64,000 bases of DNA from Linnemannia hyalina (lineage: Eukaryota; Mortierellomycota; Mortierellomycetes; Mortierellales; Mortierellaceae). The translations under genes and the position numbers were made by a program. The notes under the pieces are model-generated. The model made no database searches. It was not told the origin of the DNA and was given only the letters and a program-made list of their open reading frames with translations. The stretch is from the NCBI GenBank assembly GCA_019671135.1, contig JAHRHY010000019.1, positions 620,001 through 684,000 on the forward strand. The letters are read 5' to 3'. Every line of letters starts with the position of its first letter. Positions within the stretch are counted from its first letter, which is position 1. Shown piece after piece: positions 1 to 12,568 of this stretch.

Positions 1-1202
1 TTTGAAATAGGCATTGGTGCCCGTGAGCGCCGTGAAGACACTGAAGAGACGCGCGCTGCAAGGATCCAAAAGATCTCGGGTGCTGTTCGTACGATCCTCG
101 AGTGCATTGGAGAGGACCCCAACCGGGAAGGACTGTTGAAGACCCCCGAGCGCTACGCCAAGGCTCTCATGTTCTTCTCCAAGGGCTACGAAGAGAGTGT
201 TACCCGTAAGAATCCCACGCCAATATGTTTGACCAAACCTTTTTTTTGTTAAGTCGTTTACTCTAATTGGCCGAGGGAAAAGTAGCCCAGGAAAGAAAAG
301 TAGTACTGACGGGGGTTCCATGTTGTCTGTGTGTCTCTTTTTTTTATGTTGTTAGACTTGATGAACAAGGCTCTCTTCCAAGAAGGTACGGAATACAACG
401 AAGAACAAAGGGCAGAGTGGACAACAAAGGGAGCACTGGAAGACTGAGCGGATGTTGAAACCATAGGCGAAAGGACTACAAAACAAAGTGTTGAAGGGAA
501 GGGAAGAGAGAGGCAGTGGTGACTCACTCTACATGCTTTTCCTTTTGTTTTTGTTCCCCTTCTCTTAACGATATAGATCACGACGAGATGGTGATTGTCA
601 AGAACATTGACGTCTTTTCTCTGTGCGAGCATCACATGGTCCCCTTCACCGGAAAGGTACAGTCAACTGGTCAGCTTGTCATCCAAAGGATAAAAGAAAA
701 AGAGTCGCCGCACCGGATCAAATCATCCTCTTAGAAGATCCATCACCTGACCACTTTGTTCCTTCCTACAATACCAGATCCACATTGGATACATCCCACA
801 GAACGGAAAGGTCGTCGGGCTGAGCAAGATTGCTCGCCTCGCTGAGATGTTCAGTCGTCGTCTCCAGGTCCAGGAGCGTCTCACAAAGCAGGTCGCTATC
901 GCCCTCCAGGAGCTCTTGAACCCCCAGGGTGTCGCCGTCGTCATGGAGGCCAGGTTTGTGTTCCTTCTTTTCAACAGATCAACGCGTGGTTTTATGTCTC
1001 GTAAAGGGAGACTATAATGCACAAGATATTAACATTCTCTCGTTTTCTTTGATAACGACAATGTAGCCATTTCTGCATGGTGATGCGTGGAGTCCAGAAG
1101 CCTGGCAGTCAGACCATCACCAGCTCCATGTTTGGATGCTTCCGCGATAACGCCAAGTCGAGAGAAGAGTTCCTCTCGCTCATCAGACGCAGCGGTATCT
1201 AA
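1..1202 (+). CDS. FOL2: GTP cyclohydrolase I, 5'-truncated by window edge
   Basis: Converts GTP to 7,8-dihydroneopterin triphosphate, the entry step to folate and tetrahydrobiopterin. Visible exons are 1-205, 356-385, 577-656, 778-953 and 1067-1202; all four introns are GT-AG and phase-consistent. The family signatures are clear: [18 protein letters not shown] early, then the zinc/substrate motif CEHH in exon 3, then [20 protein letters not shown], and a second zinc Cys in [10 protein letters not shown] in exon 5. The C-terminus ([10 protein letters not shown]) matches the usual end of the eukaryotic enzyme. Only the N-terminal regulatory extension and start codon lie outside the window. Mortierella species are known to make tetrahydrobiopterin, which fits, but the sequence alone does not say which pterin product is made. 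Identity is very secure; the symbol follows yeast usage. Confidence 0.97.
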
Positions 1203-2400
1203 GCTGTTTTTCGACACATTTTTCTTTTTCCTTCTCAATCCTATGATACCAGCATGTGGCCTTTTGGCCTCACTACTCTTTTTTTTTCATTCCTCTTTAG
1301 CCATCTTGCACCATCTTAGCACTATTTCTCATCAATGGGCTAGTATCCTCTTCCTCCTCATCGATTAGATAGAACCTCGATAGAAGACACGATCCTGGCA
1401 TGCAAAATAAAACACATAGCAAAGCATTTTCCATACAAACCACCCCTCTCTCTGTCTTGGATCGTTCAGGAATGATTGGAATCATTTCTCTCTTTCTCTT
1501 GTCTGTGTGTGCCTGTCCCCTTGAAAAGGGATCGAGAATCTGATTTTGCATGTCGTGGGTGAGGTGTGGCCCTCGAGGATTTGCCATTCATTCATTCATC
1601 CACCCATACACCACATCAAGGAGAGAGGGAGAACGAGAATGGGAGTAGGCAGGGCTAAGCGACCGACTATCATTCTTTGCGAGCAAGAGGGTGGTGGTGT
1701 GATGGTATGATTGCAAGCAAAAAGGGTCCATCGACTCTCTTTCTGTCAACCCCTTCTCTCCCAAAGGAGAAAGACACACAAACCACCACTGTGATGATAC
1801 TCGACACCATACATTCACCGACGGGACATGCGAACTTGTTTGCCCCCCCTTGTTAAAAGGTGGACTCTGCTCCTCTTCCTTTTCTTCCTCTCTCGTTCTC
1901 GATTCACCCTTTTCTTCTCTCTCATTCTTTCTTCCACCTTTACTTCTTCTTCCTCTTATCCTCTCGTTTCTTATCCTATCTGGGCACTGCTTACTCGTCT
2001 CTCCTTCCACTTTTCTTCGTTGGCATTCATGGCCATCTTCACCATTTCTTTACTTTTTACTCTGTGCCTACTTCGCTTGTAATATCTCTATATATCTGTT
2101 TTTCTTACTCCTCTACGTTCAATCTACAATTGTTCAATCCATCGCTTCAACCATTTTTTTTTCTTGTACTCTCCCTTTCCACTTTTCTCCAATTACACCC
2201 AAAAAGACCTGAAAAAAACACTCGCGTGCAGTCGCTCTTCTTCGGCTCTCATCCCCTCCAGTTCCTCTCCTTTGAACAGAAACATTCCACACGCGCACAG
2301 CTCTCCCCTTCAACTAGGCCTCTGTTCACTCCCTGAAAATTCAAAAGCCCTAAACCCAGCAATCCACTCACCTCCCTCTTCTCTAGCACCTTTTGTCCTC
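1203..2400. other. intergenic region and CT-rich leader of the PUF gene
   Basis: No convincing coding sequence. From about 1830 to 2230 the plus strand is strongly pyrimidine-rich (TTCTTCC/CTCTC runs), the usual look of promoter and 5' leader DNA in this window. The reading frame of the downstream PUF gene stays open upstream to about 2164 but has no ATG there, so 2401 is the first in-frame start. Confidence 0.6.
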
Positions 2401-5400
2401 ATGCTTGGAAACGGGTACAAGGAGCGACTCGCTAAAGCACAGACCAACATTGGTTCCCTGCTGCAAAACCTTCCCAAGCAACAATCAGCAACAGGAGCCG
2501 CAGTTTCGAACCCTCCGAACGGTGGCGATCAGAATGAGCCATCTTTGGGATCGGCTTTCTTCCAGTCCAAGGTTATGACGGCAACCGGTACCAATCCCAT
2601 CTCTAGCAACACCCCTTCGCTCCCTCCTGTACCTGCCCCTGTTCCAGAATCCAACTTTTCCTCCCGGCGACAGCAGCAGCAACCACGCACGTCACGTCTG
2701 CCGAATGCTGCCTTCAGCTTGAACCGTCTCTTTGACGGATTCCCAGAGCTGAACTCCCCCGAGTCCAACTCGCCCCTTCTCCACGAACCTGGTTTCGGAC
2801 TCCCACTTCCTCTCCCGTTGGGTAACATCTCTCGGTCGCCTTCGCGATGGGACGCGCATGATGGGAGCCATACGCCCATATCCAACTCTCCTAGAATTGA
2901 GGAGCAGGTCTTTGTCCCTCTTCCTACGACTGCCGCTACCAAGACTGGAACAGAGAATCTTTGGGGGGATGTTCGTCTTTCGACCTATGTCGGTTCCGGT
3001 CGTGCTGTTACTATTGCTAGTACTGCGATGGTGGGTGCCGTGGTTGTGATCCAACGCGCTGTGCGTCGATTCCTTGTCCAGAAGCAAGCCAGGATGGATC
3101 AGGTAAGCGTTATTGTTCACTATCTACTCTCTAGTACCATTGTTCTACTGGAATTTTGACCCTCTATTTTTGTTGCTTGTCTATCATCTCATCCCATCTC
3201 TTCCATGCCCACCTTCCCATCCACTCTGACTTCCTCCAGCTCTACTTGGTGCAATGTGGAATTATCTCACCCCACATATGTTGTGCCACCCTATGTTCCC
3301 TCTCTCCTCACACACATGCCCCTTTTTCTGTTGTACAGTACGACGATTGACTATGCTAACAATGCCCATTCCGTACCTTGAAAACTCCCGCACTGCTTTG
3401 CATTGATATCGCACATATCACAAAATAGTTCTCGCTGACCAACACCACGGCTACAACCGCTACCAAGGCGACATCCAATGATGCTGCTACAGCACTGACA
3501 CATAGATCCAACATCTGGAGCATCCCACCCTCTTCCTCCTTCTCTTCGCATCGCCAGAGCTCACCCTCCCTCGCTCCTGTTGTCATCAAATCAGCGGCCA
3601 GCAATGTTGACATGGAGACTTTTCAACTGACATGCCTTCGTCAATCGACGGAGATCAGCCAGCTCAAGGAGCTCGTCACCAAGATGTTGCTCGAATCTGA
3701 GGAGGACCGACGCAAGCTGAAACAGCGGGATAGGGAGATTGAGGAGCTGATGAAGCAGCAGCACAAGCTGACCCAGTCTGCTAGTTTGGCCTCAGGATTT
3801 GACGCGTCGACAATGAACGCTACGGCTTCGAGGTTCAGTCAGCTGACTGTTGGTGTTGGCAAGGTTACTGCTGCTGGTGCACCTCTGTTGGCGACTTCGT
3901 CGACAGCCCCTTCGTTCAACACGTTCGGTATGGCCGGCATGGGCATGGACGACACCTCCGCAGGAGCGACAGAAACGGCTGGATCCATTGCTGCAAGCAG
4001 CGCGTTGGGAGTTCTTGCAGACGACCTTTACGAATCCAACCTGTCATACGCCAGCGCTGTCGGTGGTCCAGCGGCAGCTATCCATCCTCTCTCGATGCCC
4101 TCGCGCTCCAATTCCATCACCAGCTTGCAACAGCCATCCTCAACCACATCTCACCAACCCAACCTGAGCCTAAAGATCAACGCCTCCCAGTCGTTCTACC
4201 AACAGCAGTACCAAGGGTTCATGGATATGGTCAATTCCCCTTCATCGTCTGATTTCGGATCCCAGGAGGTGTCGACCCCTACAGGATATGGTGGTGGACG
4301 TGGTCTGTCACAGCATGGATATGGTTCACAGACAAGCTTCCCTATGTTGAACCACCGCAGTTCTGGCAGCTTTTCGTCATCTCGCGGTGGCGGTGTTGGC
4401 GGTAGCGCGTTTGATTCTCCGGCTGTTGAGCAGCCTGGTGCTTACCCCTGGAACGTCCCTGCTGCCGGGCTCAGTCACTCTCAATCTTGGGCCGACGATG
4501 TAAGTGCTTTTTTTTTTGTTTCGTTTTCACACAATGTTCAAGGATATGACAAACAATGTGGAGCTTGAAGCTAACGCGGATTTTGCCATGTCATTTCGTA
4601 GATGAACGCGGGGTATGGATATGATGCGCAGACGGGAGGACAGTATCAACATGGCGCGATGGGTCATAGTGCAGGATTTGACCCTCAGTACATCAACCAA
4701 CAGTATGCGCATTCCAACCAACAGCAGCAACCTACTCAGTCCACTCAACAGCATCAACCTCATTACAGGAACAACTATCGTCGTCACAGCGACAAGCCCG
4801 TTCATCTCGACTATCAGGTACTATTACTTCTTTTTTCTCCTATTTCTCTGCTTTCTTTCGCTCATCGCCTTTTGATTTTTGTCGACAATAATTAACACCT
4901 TTTTTTTTTTGTGAACGGAATCGGGGGGGAAAATTAGATGTGCGTGGATAGGATCTTGCAGGCAACAGACCAACAAGCCTCCATCCACCTCCAACAAAAA
5001 CTCAAAACCTCTCCACCTGACCAAAAACTCCAAATCATCGACGCCATCCTAACAACTTCCTCAGCCTACCCACTAATGTCCAACCGGTTCGGAAACTTTC
5101 TCATCCAACGCTGTTTCGAATTCGGGTCCCCCTCCCAAATCTCTCTCCTCGCCCAAGCCATGCGCGGCAACATCCTTACCTTGGCCTGTGACCCCTTTGG
5201 GTGTCATGTGGTACAAAAGGCGTTGGACAATGTGGAGGAGGATTGTAAGGCCAGGATTGTTACCGAGATGTTTAGGAGGATTCGGGAGACGATTGTGCAT
5301 CGGTATGCGTGTCATGTTTGGCAGAAGGTGTTTGAGATCCGGTGGGTGGATGCGCCACCGGCGGTTATGACGTATGTGAATAGTGCGGTTGTGGGTAGGT

Positions 5401-6379
5401 GGGCTGGCGTTGCGGTGGATGAGACGGGAAGTTTGGTCGTGCAGAATATTTTTGAAAACTGTGCTGAGCATGATAAGGTACCTTCATCTCTTTCTTTGTT
5501 GTCCTTTCGATTGATTGACTTTGTGGAAAACGCGTGGATGCGTCGACCCCCCCCCTCGAAACTCAGGTCACTAATACTTTATTGCCTTTGCAATTGTCGC
5601 GGTCAAATTAGCGCCCGGTGCTAAACGAGATCTTGCAGTCGGTCACAACGATCGCAAAGGGTCAATGGGGCAACTGGGTGATCCAACATATCCTGGAGCA
5701 CGGATCCCCCGCGGACAGGGCAACGGTGACACAAAAGATCCTCGAGGACGCAGTCAACCTCTCACTGGACCAGTACGCGTCCAAGGTTGTCGAAAAGACC
5801 CTCCGTATGGCCGCCGTCCATTCCACTTCCACCGCCCCTGCTGCTGCTACTACCTCGACCACCGCTGAAAGCAGCAAGGAATCGACAATGACCCCAACGA
5901 CCCCAACACCAACATCAGGTCCGCCAACAATAACCCTCAACAATACCACGACTATCCCCCTCACCCAAGAAGAAGTCATGGGCCAGTACATTCACATCGT
6001 CTCCACCAACGTTAACCAGGACCGACCCCGAATCCCCCTAATCGATATCGCAGCCGACCAATACGGGAATTATATTATCCAGTATATTCTGACGAATGCG
6101 GGACAAGCGCATAGGGAGATGTGTGCGGGGTTGATAAAGAGACATATGGTCTCGTTGAGAGGGTCCAAGTATGGGCAGAAGGTTGCGTTTATGGTTGAGA
6201 GGTGGAGGGGGAGTCAGTTTTCGAATGGTGGGAGTAATGCAGGGGGTGCGCTCGGACAGAGTGGATCGAGTGGTGAAGGAAGTAGGTACGGATCCAAGTC
6301 TGGGTCGGGGGCGAATGGTATGGAGGGGAATGGGAGTGGTAGTGGAGGAAGTGGAGGCGGACGCCGCAACCGGTGGTAA
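2401..6379 (+). CDS. PUF (Pumilio-family) RNA-binding protein, Puf1/Puf2-like
   Basis: Probable mRNA-binding post-transcriptional repressor. Exons 2401-3102, 3429-4499, 4602-4817, 4938-5477 and 5612-6379, all phase-0 introns, give about 1098 residues. The N-terminal half is Ser/Pro/Gln-rich. Near residues 215-234 there is an IQ-like segment (VIQRAVRRFLVQKQ), and exon 2 opens a short coiled coil (QLKELVTKMLLESEEDRR). Eight PUF repeats lie between about residues 690 and 1050, with cores NFLIQ, CHVVQ, CHVWQ, SLVVQ, NWVIQ, SKVVE, NYIIQ and a degenerate QKVAF. A roughly 80-residue Ser/Thr/Pro insert splits the sixth and seventh repeats, and the tail is Gly/Ser-rich. By the general PUF code the N..Q / S..E / N..Q order in repeats 7-6-5 predicts a UGU core in the target RNA; that is inference. 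The 326-nt first intron is the least certain join. Confidence 0.88.
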
Positions 6380-6676
6380 AAACATCTTGTTATATATTTC
6401 GCGTTTCTTCAAGTATTTTATACCCTTTTTTTTCTTTCGTTTGCAAAACATGGGATTGACCAATGGTCATTTGTAGATATTTTTGTTTTCTTTTCGATAG
6501 TTTTGCCATATTCTTTTTTTTCTTTTCTCTAAACATAAACACTTGACACCATTTCTCAAACATCGCTCCTTCGTCATCTTGATTGTTATAAGAAGAATGC
6601 AAAGGTGTGTGTTATCATTATGTCGCGCCAACGAGGCGAAGCTGTGTATATGTACTCTATGTGAAGAACCCTCTCT

Positions 6677-7944
6677 CTAATCGAACATGAACTTCTTGAA
6701 TCGCTGCCATGCACCCTCAGCAGTCAATTTAGGACGCACATCCAAATAGAAACTAGGAGCCTCAGGGTACCGGGGGTCGGGTTGTCCAGAATAGAAGTCA
6801 ATGATGTACGTAACCTGTTTTCCGCACCGGTCGACTATCCAGTCATGGCGATCGAATGGCAACGTGTATCTAACATACCGAAAAGTGGCACGGAAAATGA
6901 TCAGTATCCGTGAACCTCAGCGGAGGACAATGAAATGTGTCGGCTTTGGAGAAAGTAAATGACTTACCCCATCCAGGAGCGGACCCGTGCTTTGGGTGTG
7001 ATCTCCTTGGGCTTTCCTTCAAACTTGACCAGCTTAGGTCCTCCACATGTACTATCATTCCAGTGAGCAAAGAATTGAAAATGATGTGTTAGAACGTGCA
7101 GCAATTGAAAGTCAGCCCCTTTTTCCTGCAACAAATAATTGCCTTATCCGAAAAAAAACACGTTTGCCCGGCCCTCGGAAAGAACAAAAAACAAATGAAC
7201 AACTTACTTCTCCATCTGCTTCTCCCATCTGAGGATATGTTTCCAAGCCATCTCATTGACCATGTTATGAATCGGCACAACAAACTTCATATCCTCCTCA
7301 CGCGGGCTCCAGTTCTTGCGCTTCATGGCATTGAAGAACATTTGTTCCGAGGGGTAGATCCACACCTCGCCTTGATCGCTATCCGGATCTGGTGCGTGTG
7401 CTCCCGATCCCGATTCTGACGAAGTTGCTCCTGCTGCTTTTTTCTTGCTGTCGCCATAGGGGTCGGGCGAGTTGGCAGCCTTGGGGATAGAACTGATCTC
7501 GCGCTCGGTGTCGAGGTCTCTACGTTGGGAGGCGATCCGGAACTGGTCTGGTTTCGAGGGCATGTTGTTGGTTGGGTCGATCTTTAGTGACTTGTCCTCT
7601 TCTCCTGCTTGTGATGACTGAGATGACCGTGGGAGAAAGTGTTTGTGGGCTTCGGGCGAGACGGGGCATTTTGTGGGTTCCCCGTCGGGGGTTGTCATGG
7701 GCACTGTGGGGTGGCCCTCAGGAAGACCTGTTGGTGCGGCTGACTGCGTTGACCGAGGCATGAAGTGTTTATGGGCTTCGGGGGAGACGGGGCATTTTGC
7801 GGGTTCACCATCGGATGAGGTTGGTACGGTGGGGTGTCCTTCGGGGAGTGCAGAGGCGGAAGGAGAGTCCTTGGGGAGGAAGTGGGTGAAGGTTGAGTGG
7901 TCGACGGGGCACTTTGCTGCGTTGTCCTGATCCTGTCCTGCCAT
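6677..7944 (-). CDS. CYC3: holocytochrome c synthase (cytochrome c heme lyase)
   Basis: Attaches heme covalently to apocytochrome c in the mitochondrial intermembrane space. Exons on the minus strand are 7944-7208, 7051-6968 and 6869-6677, giving 337 residues; both introns are phase 2. Family landmarks are [18 protein letters not shown], the run from [18 protein letters not shown], then [22 protein letters not shown] in the short middle exon, and [13 protein letters not shown], which carries the conserved heme-binding His. The N-terminus has three heme-regulatory-type modules, each KCPV followed about eight residues later by HF(L/M)P, linked by LPEGHPTVP. The start at MAGQDQD is chosen because the frame upstream, though open to 8754, has no family character. 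Cytochrome c1 versus c specificity (CYC3 versus CYT2) cannot be told from sequence. The gene is divergent from TAF3. Confidence 0.95.
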
Positions 7945-8860
7945 GGTATATGTATGATTCCTTTGGTTTCCTTGTTGGAGGTGGTTGAGGAAGTGTGGTG
8001 AATGAGGAGGAATGAAAAAGAAGAGGGAGGAGGAAGAGAGGGAGATCTCGGCGAAGGTAAAGTTCGGCTTTTTTTTTGTGCCTTGTCCCTTCTTCCAGTT
8101 CCAGGGCAGCGATCGTATCCAAGAAGAAAGGAAAAAAAGCACGTCACCTTCAAGGAAAATCGAGTAAACAAAATTTCGATGCTTGGGCTGCGCGTTTGTT
8201 TTCCCAGACAAATAAAGCACTGAAAAGCACTGTTGTTGTTTTCTTTGTCGAGCTACATCACTTGGGTCAAGACTCATCCTTTCCAAGGTGCGTGGGGCAT
8301 GGGGCTGGGTAGAGTGAGAACAATAAAGAGGAGAGAGTGCAAGAGTGCAAGAGTGTAAGAGTAGGGCGATGGATGTCTGGTGTCTATGGCAAATATAAAG
8401 ACTCACAGCTAACAACGATATTAGCACTCTCTCTCTTGCTCGCCTCCCTTTTGGTAGTGCCAAGTGCCACTCAACACACCTGAGGTCACCAGCCACGCGA
8501 CAACCGGCTCCTTTTTCTTTTGCTTCATCATCCTCACACAACACCTCCAAGGACAACGGGCTTGTTTTTCTCATCCATCCAACAAAGCAACAACAAGGAC
8601 CAGGACACCCACACCAACACTCTTGTACTTTTCTTGTCCATCCAACAAACACGTCCATCCCCCGCTCAGCCATCACACCTCTCTCTTTGTCCCAAACGCG
8701 AGACTCGTTTATTTGCCACCTTTTTTTTTTGTCTCCCTTCTCTCTCCTCCGCAAACACTAAAGACGACACAGGACAAAGGGCAACGACGTCAACCAACCA
8801 CTCTCGCACCTTATCATAGAACCAATCTCTTAGCCCACCATTCCTCATCTACTCGTCGGT
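7945..8860. promoter_or_regulatory. divergent intergenic region between CYC3 and TAF3
   Basis: A 916-bp head-to-head spacer presumably holding both promoters. Its right half is C/A-rich with CAAC-type repeats (8520-8860) and a T10 tract near 8720; its left half is G/A-rich on the plus strand, meaning CT-rich in the CYC3 direction. No defined transcription-factor site can be assigned. Confidence 0.5.
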
Positions 8861-11800
8861 ATGATGGAATCAGGAGGAGAGCGGGGCGGTCCCTCAGCAC
8901 CCTCGTCGTCGTCGTCGTCGGCTCAACCACCATCCACAGGAAAGCGCCCTTATGTGCGGAAACAACCTGCTGCTGGATTCCGCAATGACAAGAGCCGTCT
9001 CGCCAACAGGAACAACTCACACGATCCTCACAGCGAAATGATCGTCTACAACAACCACCAACATCAGCCAGACCCTTCGACCCACTCCAACTTTTGTCAG
9101 TCAATGCTCCGCATCTCCACTATGCATATGCTCCAGTCTGCAGGATACGATGCCGTACAAAAGAACCCGATGGCGGTCCTCAGCGACTGTTTGGGACGGT
9201 ACTTGGAGTTTCTGGCCGAGGCTGCCAAGGAGTTTGCGGAGCACTCGGGAAGATCTAGGATTACGGCGTTCGATGTCGCGGATGGGCTATCAGAACTCGG
9301 GATCGACATGCCAGATCTGAAGGAGTGGTTCGTCGAAAACGGAGGCGTTCCTGTCACAGCTGCTGTTGGCGCGGATGGCATCACTGGAGAGGACAATCAG
9401 GCGACATCAGCTGTAACAGGAACGACAACGGCCGCCGCCGCCGCTAGCCGACCCGTCCTGCCTTCGTGGAAAGGAGCTGATCCTGGACGTGTTCTTCAAG
9501 GTATGCACTGCTTTGTGGATTCTTTCCTGTGTTTTTATTTCCACACCTTATTGTTTCAATTGTTAACAATTGTTACCTGTCGTCGTTGTTTATCTTGATA
9601 GATATTACGCGGAAAGGACGCGAGGAGGAGCATCTGGATATATATGAGTGGCGCCCATTACCCGATGGATTTGTCATGCCAGAGACAGACGAGGAGCAGG
9701 ACGCATACGCCTATCCAGAAGGGTCAGACGACGAAGAACACAACTCTATGGAGGCGACCCCACTCACAGCACAATCACTGCAGGAGAATCGCTCACGACT
9801 TTCACGATGGATCCCGGACACGAGGCCACCCCACATACCAGACTTTGCTCCACCTTTCCCCAACTGTGTCCTGCCCGCAGACTTGACGCGCACAGACAGC
9901 GACGATCTGATGAATGGATCTGTCATGAGTCAATCAACGGACCAGTACGACACCAATACTTCAACACCCGCAGCATCGACACCTGGACTGGATTCTGCAG
10001 TGGTCACTTCAAAGACAGCAGACATCAAATCAGCACACGCAGAACTATCAAAGTTGTCCATCAACACAACCCTACCAGCAGACGCGGACAAGGACGGTAT
10101 TGTTCCAACAGCAGCGAATGCGGAAGGCGACCAGTCCGAAACCAATCCATACACTGTTGTGGGACCATTCCAGGAATCCACCCAGCCGTTTTCGACATTG
10201 TACTCTACTATCCCTGCAAAGTCAAAGCAGCCCCACAGTTCGCAGTTAGCAGCACCTTCGTCATCAACCATCCTGTCACAAAAATCTCAACTACTGTTTT
10301 CGGATACGCTCTTGACGCTCCTGGATCCTACGCCGTACCCGCCAACATTTGCAAAGCGACTCAGACAACAGGCGTCATTGGCGCATGCGATTGAGCGAGC
10401 TGGAGAGCCATCAGATACTTTGTTCTCCAATTCTCAACAGGCGGGAATGATCGACAGCCTCTTGAAACACACGGCACCGACAGTTATCGTCAACAAGTTT
10501 GCCAACCCAGGAGTCTCTGTCCAGGACGCTCTGTCGCCTATTGCCCCCACAGAACGGATCATGAATGGCGGTACTCAGGATTACTATGTGGCACAGGATC
10601 CATTCACAACGGGACGAACGACAGTCGTACCTACTGCGTCTAGAAAGTCGTCATTCTCCAGCTCGCCCCTTTCAACAGTATCTTACCCGCCCAAGGAAGT
10701 AGTTCCAACGCCGCTTTCGACTCTCAGCAATGGCCCAATGACAAATCTATCCGACATTCAGCCCAAACCAAAGGCTGGATCCAGAAAATCGAGCCTTACA
10801 TCGTCTGAACCAACTGCTCCTGCGGCGACACCCTTGCAACGGAGTCCATCTATGGCAGTCGCGCCGCCACCAGCACCTGTGGCAGCGCCTGTAGCACTTG
10901 GTTACTCGGCTGCACCCATCAACCCTACGATACTTTCCAGGATTGGGTCAAATTTCGACCCTGCTGCCTTACTTGCGACGTCGGGATCTGGTAAAGCGTC
11001 AGCAACTTCCAACGGCGTGTCAAATCCTCGGACCTCTACTGCGGCCTTGGTGTCAGCAGCGCCAGCCTACATCCCACCACCCGTCAACAGCACTGTGCCC
11101 ACTAGCTCTTCAAGTCTTCCAGGACCGTCAGCGACACCAATATCTAGCTCTAATCACGTTGCAGCGGCATCGGCCAAGGCATCGACAGCAACGTCAGCGC
11201 CTAAATCAACTGCAGCAGCATCGACACCCAAACAACCTTCAACATCTTCTTCAAAACAGCAGGCGGCGCCACCAGCACCGACACCAAAGCCAATACCGGG
11301 ACCCATTTCGCTGTCAGACTTGCCACTCAACATTCCTTCGTCAACAACGTCAGTCCATGCGAAACCTCCCACAACAGCCACGCCAACGACACCTTCAGCA
11401 CCCAAGATTCGGTTCAAGTTTTCGGCACTGGATGCGATTTCGACGGGCGAACAAGATCCTGCAGCTTCGTCATCGTCGTCGAGTAAGCGAGACCATGGTC
11501 GTCATTCATCGCCCTCTAGCAGCCATCACCATCGGTCATCATCTCTCACCTCGACTGGATCCTCGCACCACAAGAAATCCAAACGGTCTTCTCGGGATCA
11601 TGACGAGGAGGAAGAGGATGGAGCGGATGATGGATACTCACGGGAGAAGAAGAAGAAGAAAAAGAGCAAGTCCAAGGACCGTGACCGTGACCGTGACAGC
11701 CACCGTGAGCGTGATCGTTCAAGAGACAGGGACCGTGACAGGGATCGTGAGCGAGACCGCGAGCGCGACCGGGATCGGGATCGGGATCGTGACAGTGAAA

Positions 11801-12159
11801 GCAGCAGTCGACACAAGCAGCACAAGCAGCACAAGCATTCCTCACACAAGTCTTCGTCGTCGTCGTCGTCACTGCCAAATGGCGCATACGCAGCATCATC
11901 GTCAACATCATCAACTCAAGCACCTGCAGCTTCGGCCTACGGCTACTACGCGGTTGCGCCCGGAGGAGGAGGAGCTGTGGACGATTCTGGAGAGGTGATC
12001 AACTGTATTTGTTCGAACCCTACACTGGACGATGGACTATTTATGATCGCGTGTGACCGATGCGAGGTCTGGTTCCATGGTCGGTGTGTGGGCGTACGAG
12101 AGGGCGATGCTGTCAAGACTTGGTTTTGTCAACGGTGTACTTCCGGAAACGCTCGTTAG
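8861..12159 (+). CDS. TAF3: TFIID subunit TAF3 with histone fold and PHD finger
   Basis: TFIID subunit expected to pair with TAF10 through its histone fold and to read promoter nucleosomes through its PHD finger. Exon 1 is 8861-9500 and exon 2 is 9602-12159 (phase 1 intron), giving 1065 residues. Residues about 80-160 form a bromodomain-associated histone fold (LRISTMHMLQSAGYDAVQKN through GLSELGIDMP). After the intron comes a conserved segment HLDIYEWRPLPDGFVMPE. A long Ser/Thr/Pro/Ala-rich middle follows, then a basic-acidic block with KKKKKSKSKDRDRDRDS and more than ten Arg-Asp/Arg-Glu dipeptides. The last about 55 residues are a C4HC3 PHD finger: CICSNPTLDDG, ACDRCEVWFHGRC, WFCQRC. The combination of N-terminal histone fold and C-terminal PHD is the animal TAF3 architecture; the yeast protein lacks the PHD. 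TAF8, the other histone-fold candidate, has no PHD. Confidence 0.93.
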
Positions 12160-12568
12160 TGAGAAGGCTCTGTGGAGTTGGCTGGGAAGAGTGGCAAAGT
12201 TGCAGATCAGTCGCGTAGCTCCTAAAGAGTTTGGTCTTCTTCCCTTATTATAAAAAGTCGCACCATGTACAACTATGAAAGATCCAGTTTTTTAGGATGG
12301 CTGAGTACTTTATTCTTTCTTTGGTTCTATGGCTATCGAGCATGGCCTGCAACGCCAACACGAGATGCTGGAGGCGCGGCGATGCCTTTAAAAAGGCTGT
12401 GCCACCCATTATCGATTTGTAAGGCTTGCTAGTTAGTGGCTGTGACTGGCTGTGATTGATTGTTGATAAATAGGAGAGTTCATGACATGGGACTTTCGTT
12501 CATTCATACCTCTTCTTCTACCATTCATCCCACTTCCTTTCTTCAACAACCCTCAACCTTCTATCCTC
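12160..12568. other. TAF3 3' region / MOG1 promoter
   Basis: A 409-bp spacer between same-strand genes. It contains short AT-rich stretches and GGCTGTGACTGGCTGTGATT, a small direct repeat near 12437. No coding potential seen. Confidence 0.5.

Noticed and set aside
7945..8754. N-terminal extension of the CYC3 frame
   Set aside because: Open by chance through simple-repeat promoter DNA; the family-like sequence starts at MAGQDQD.
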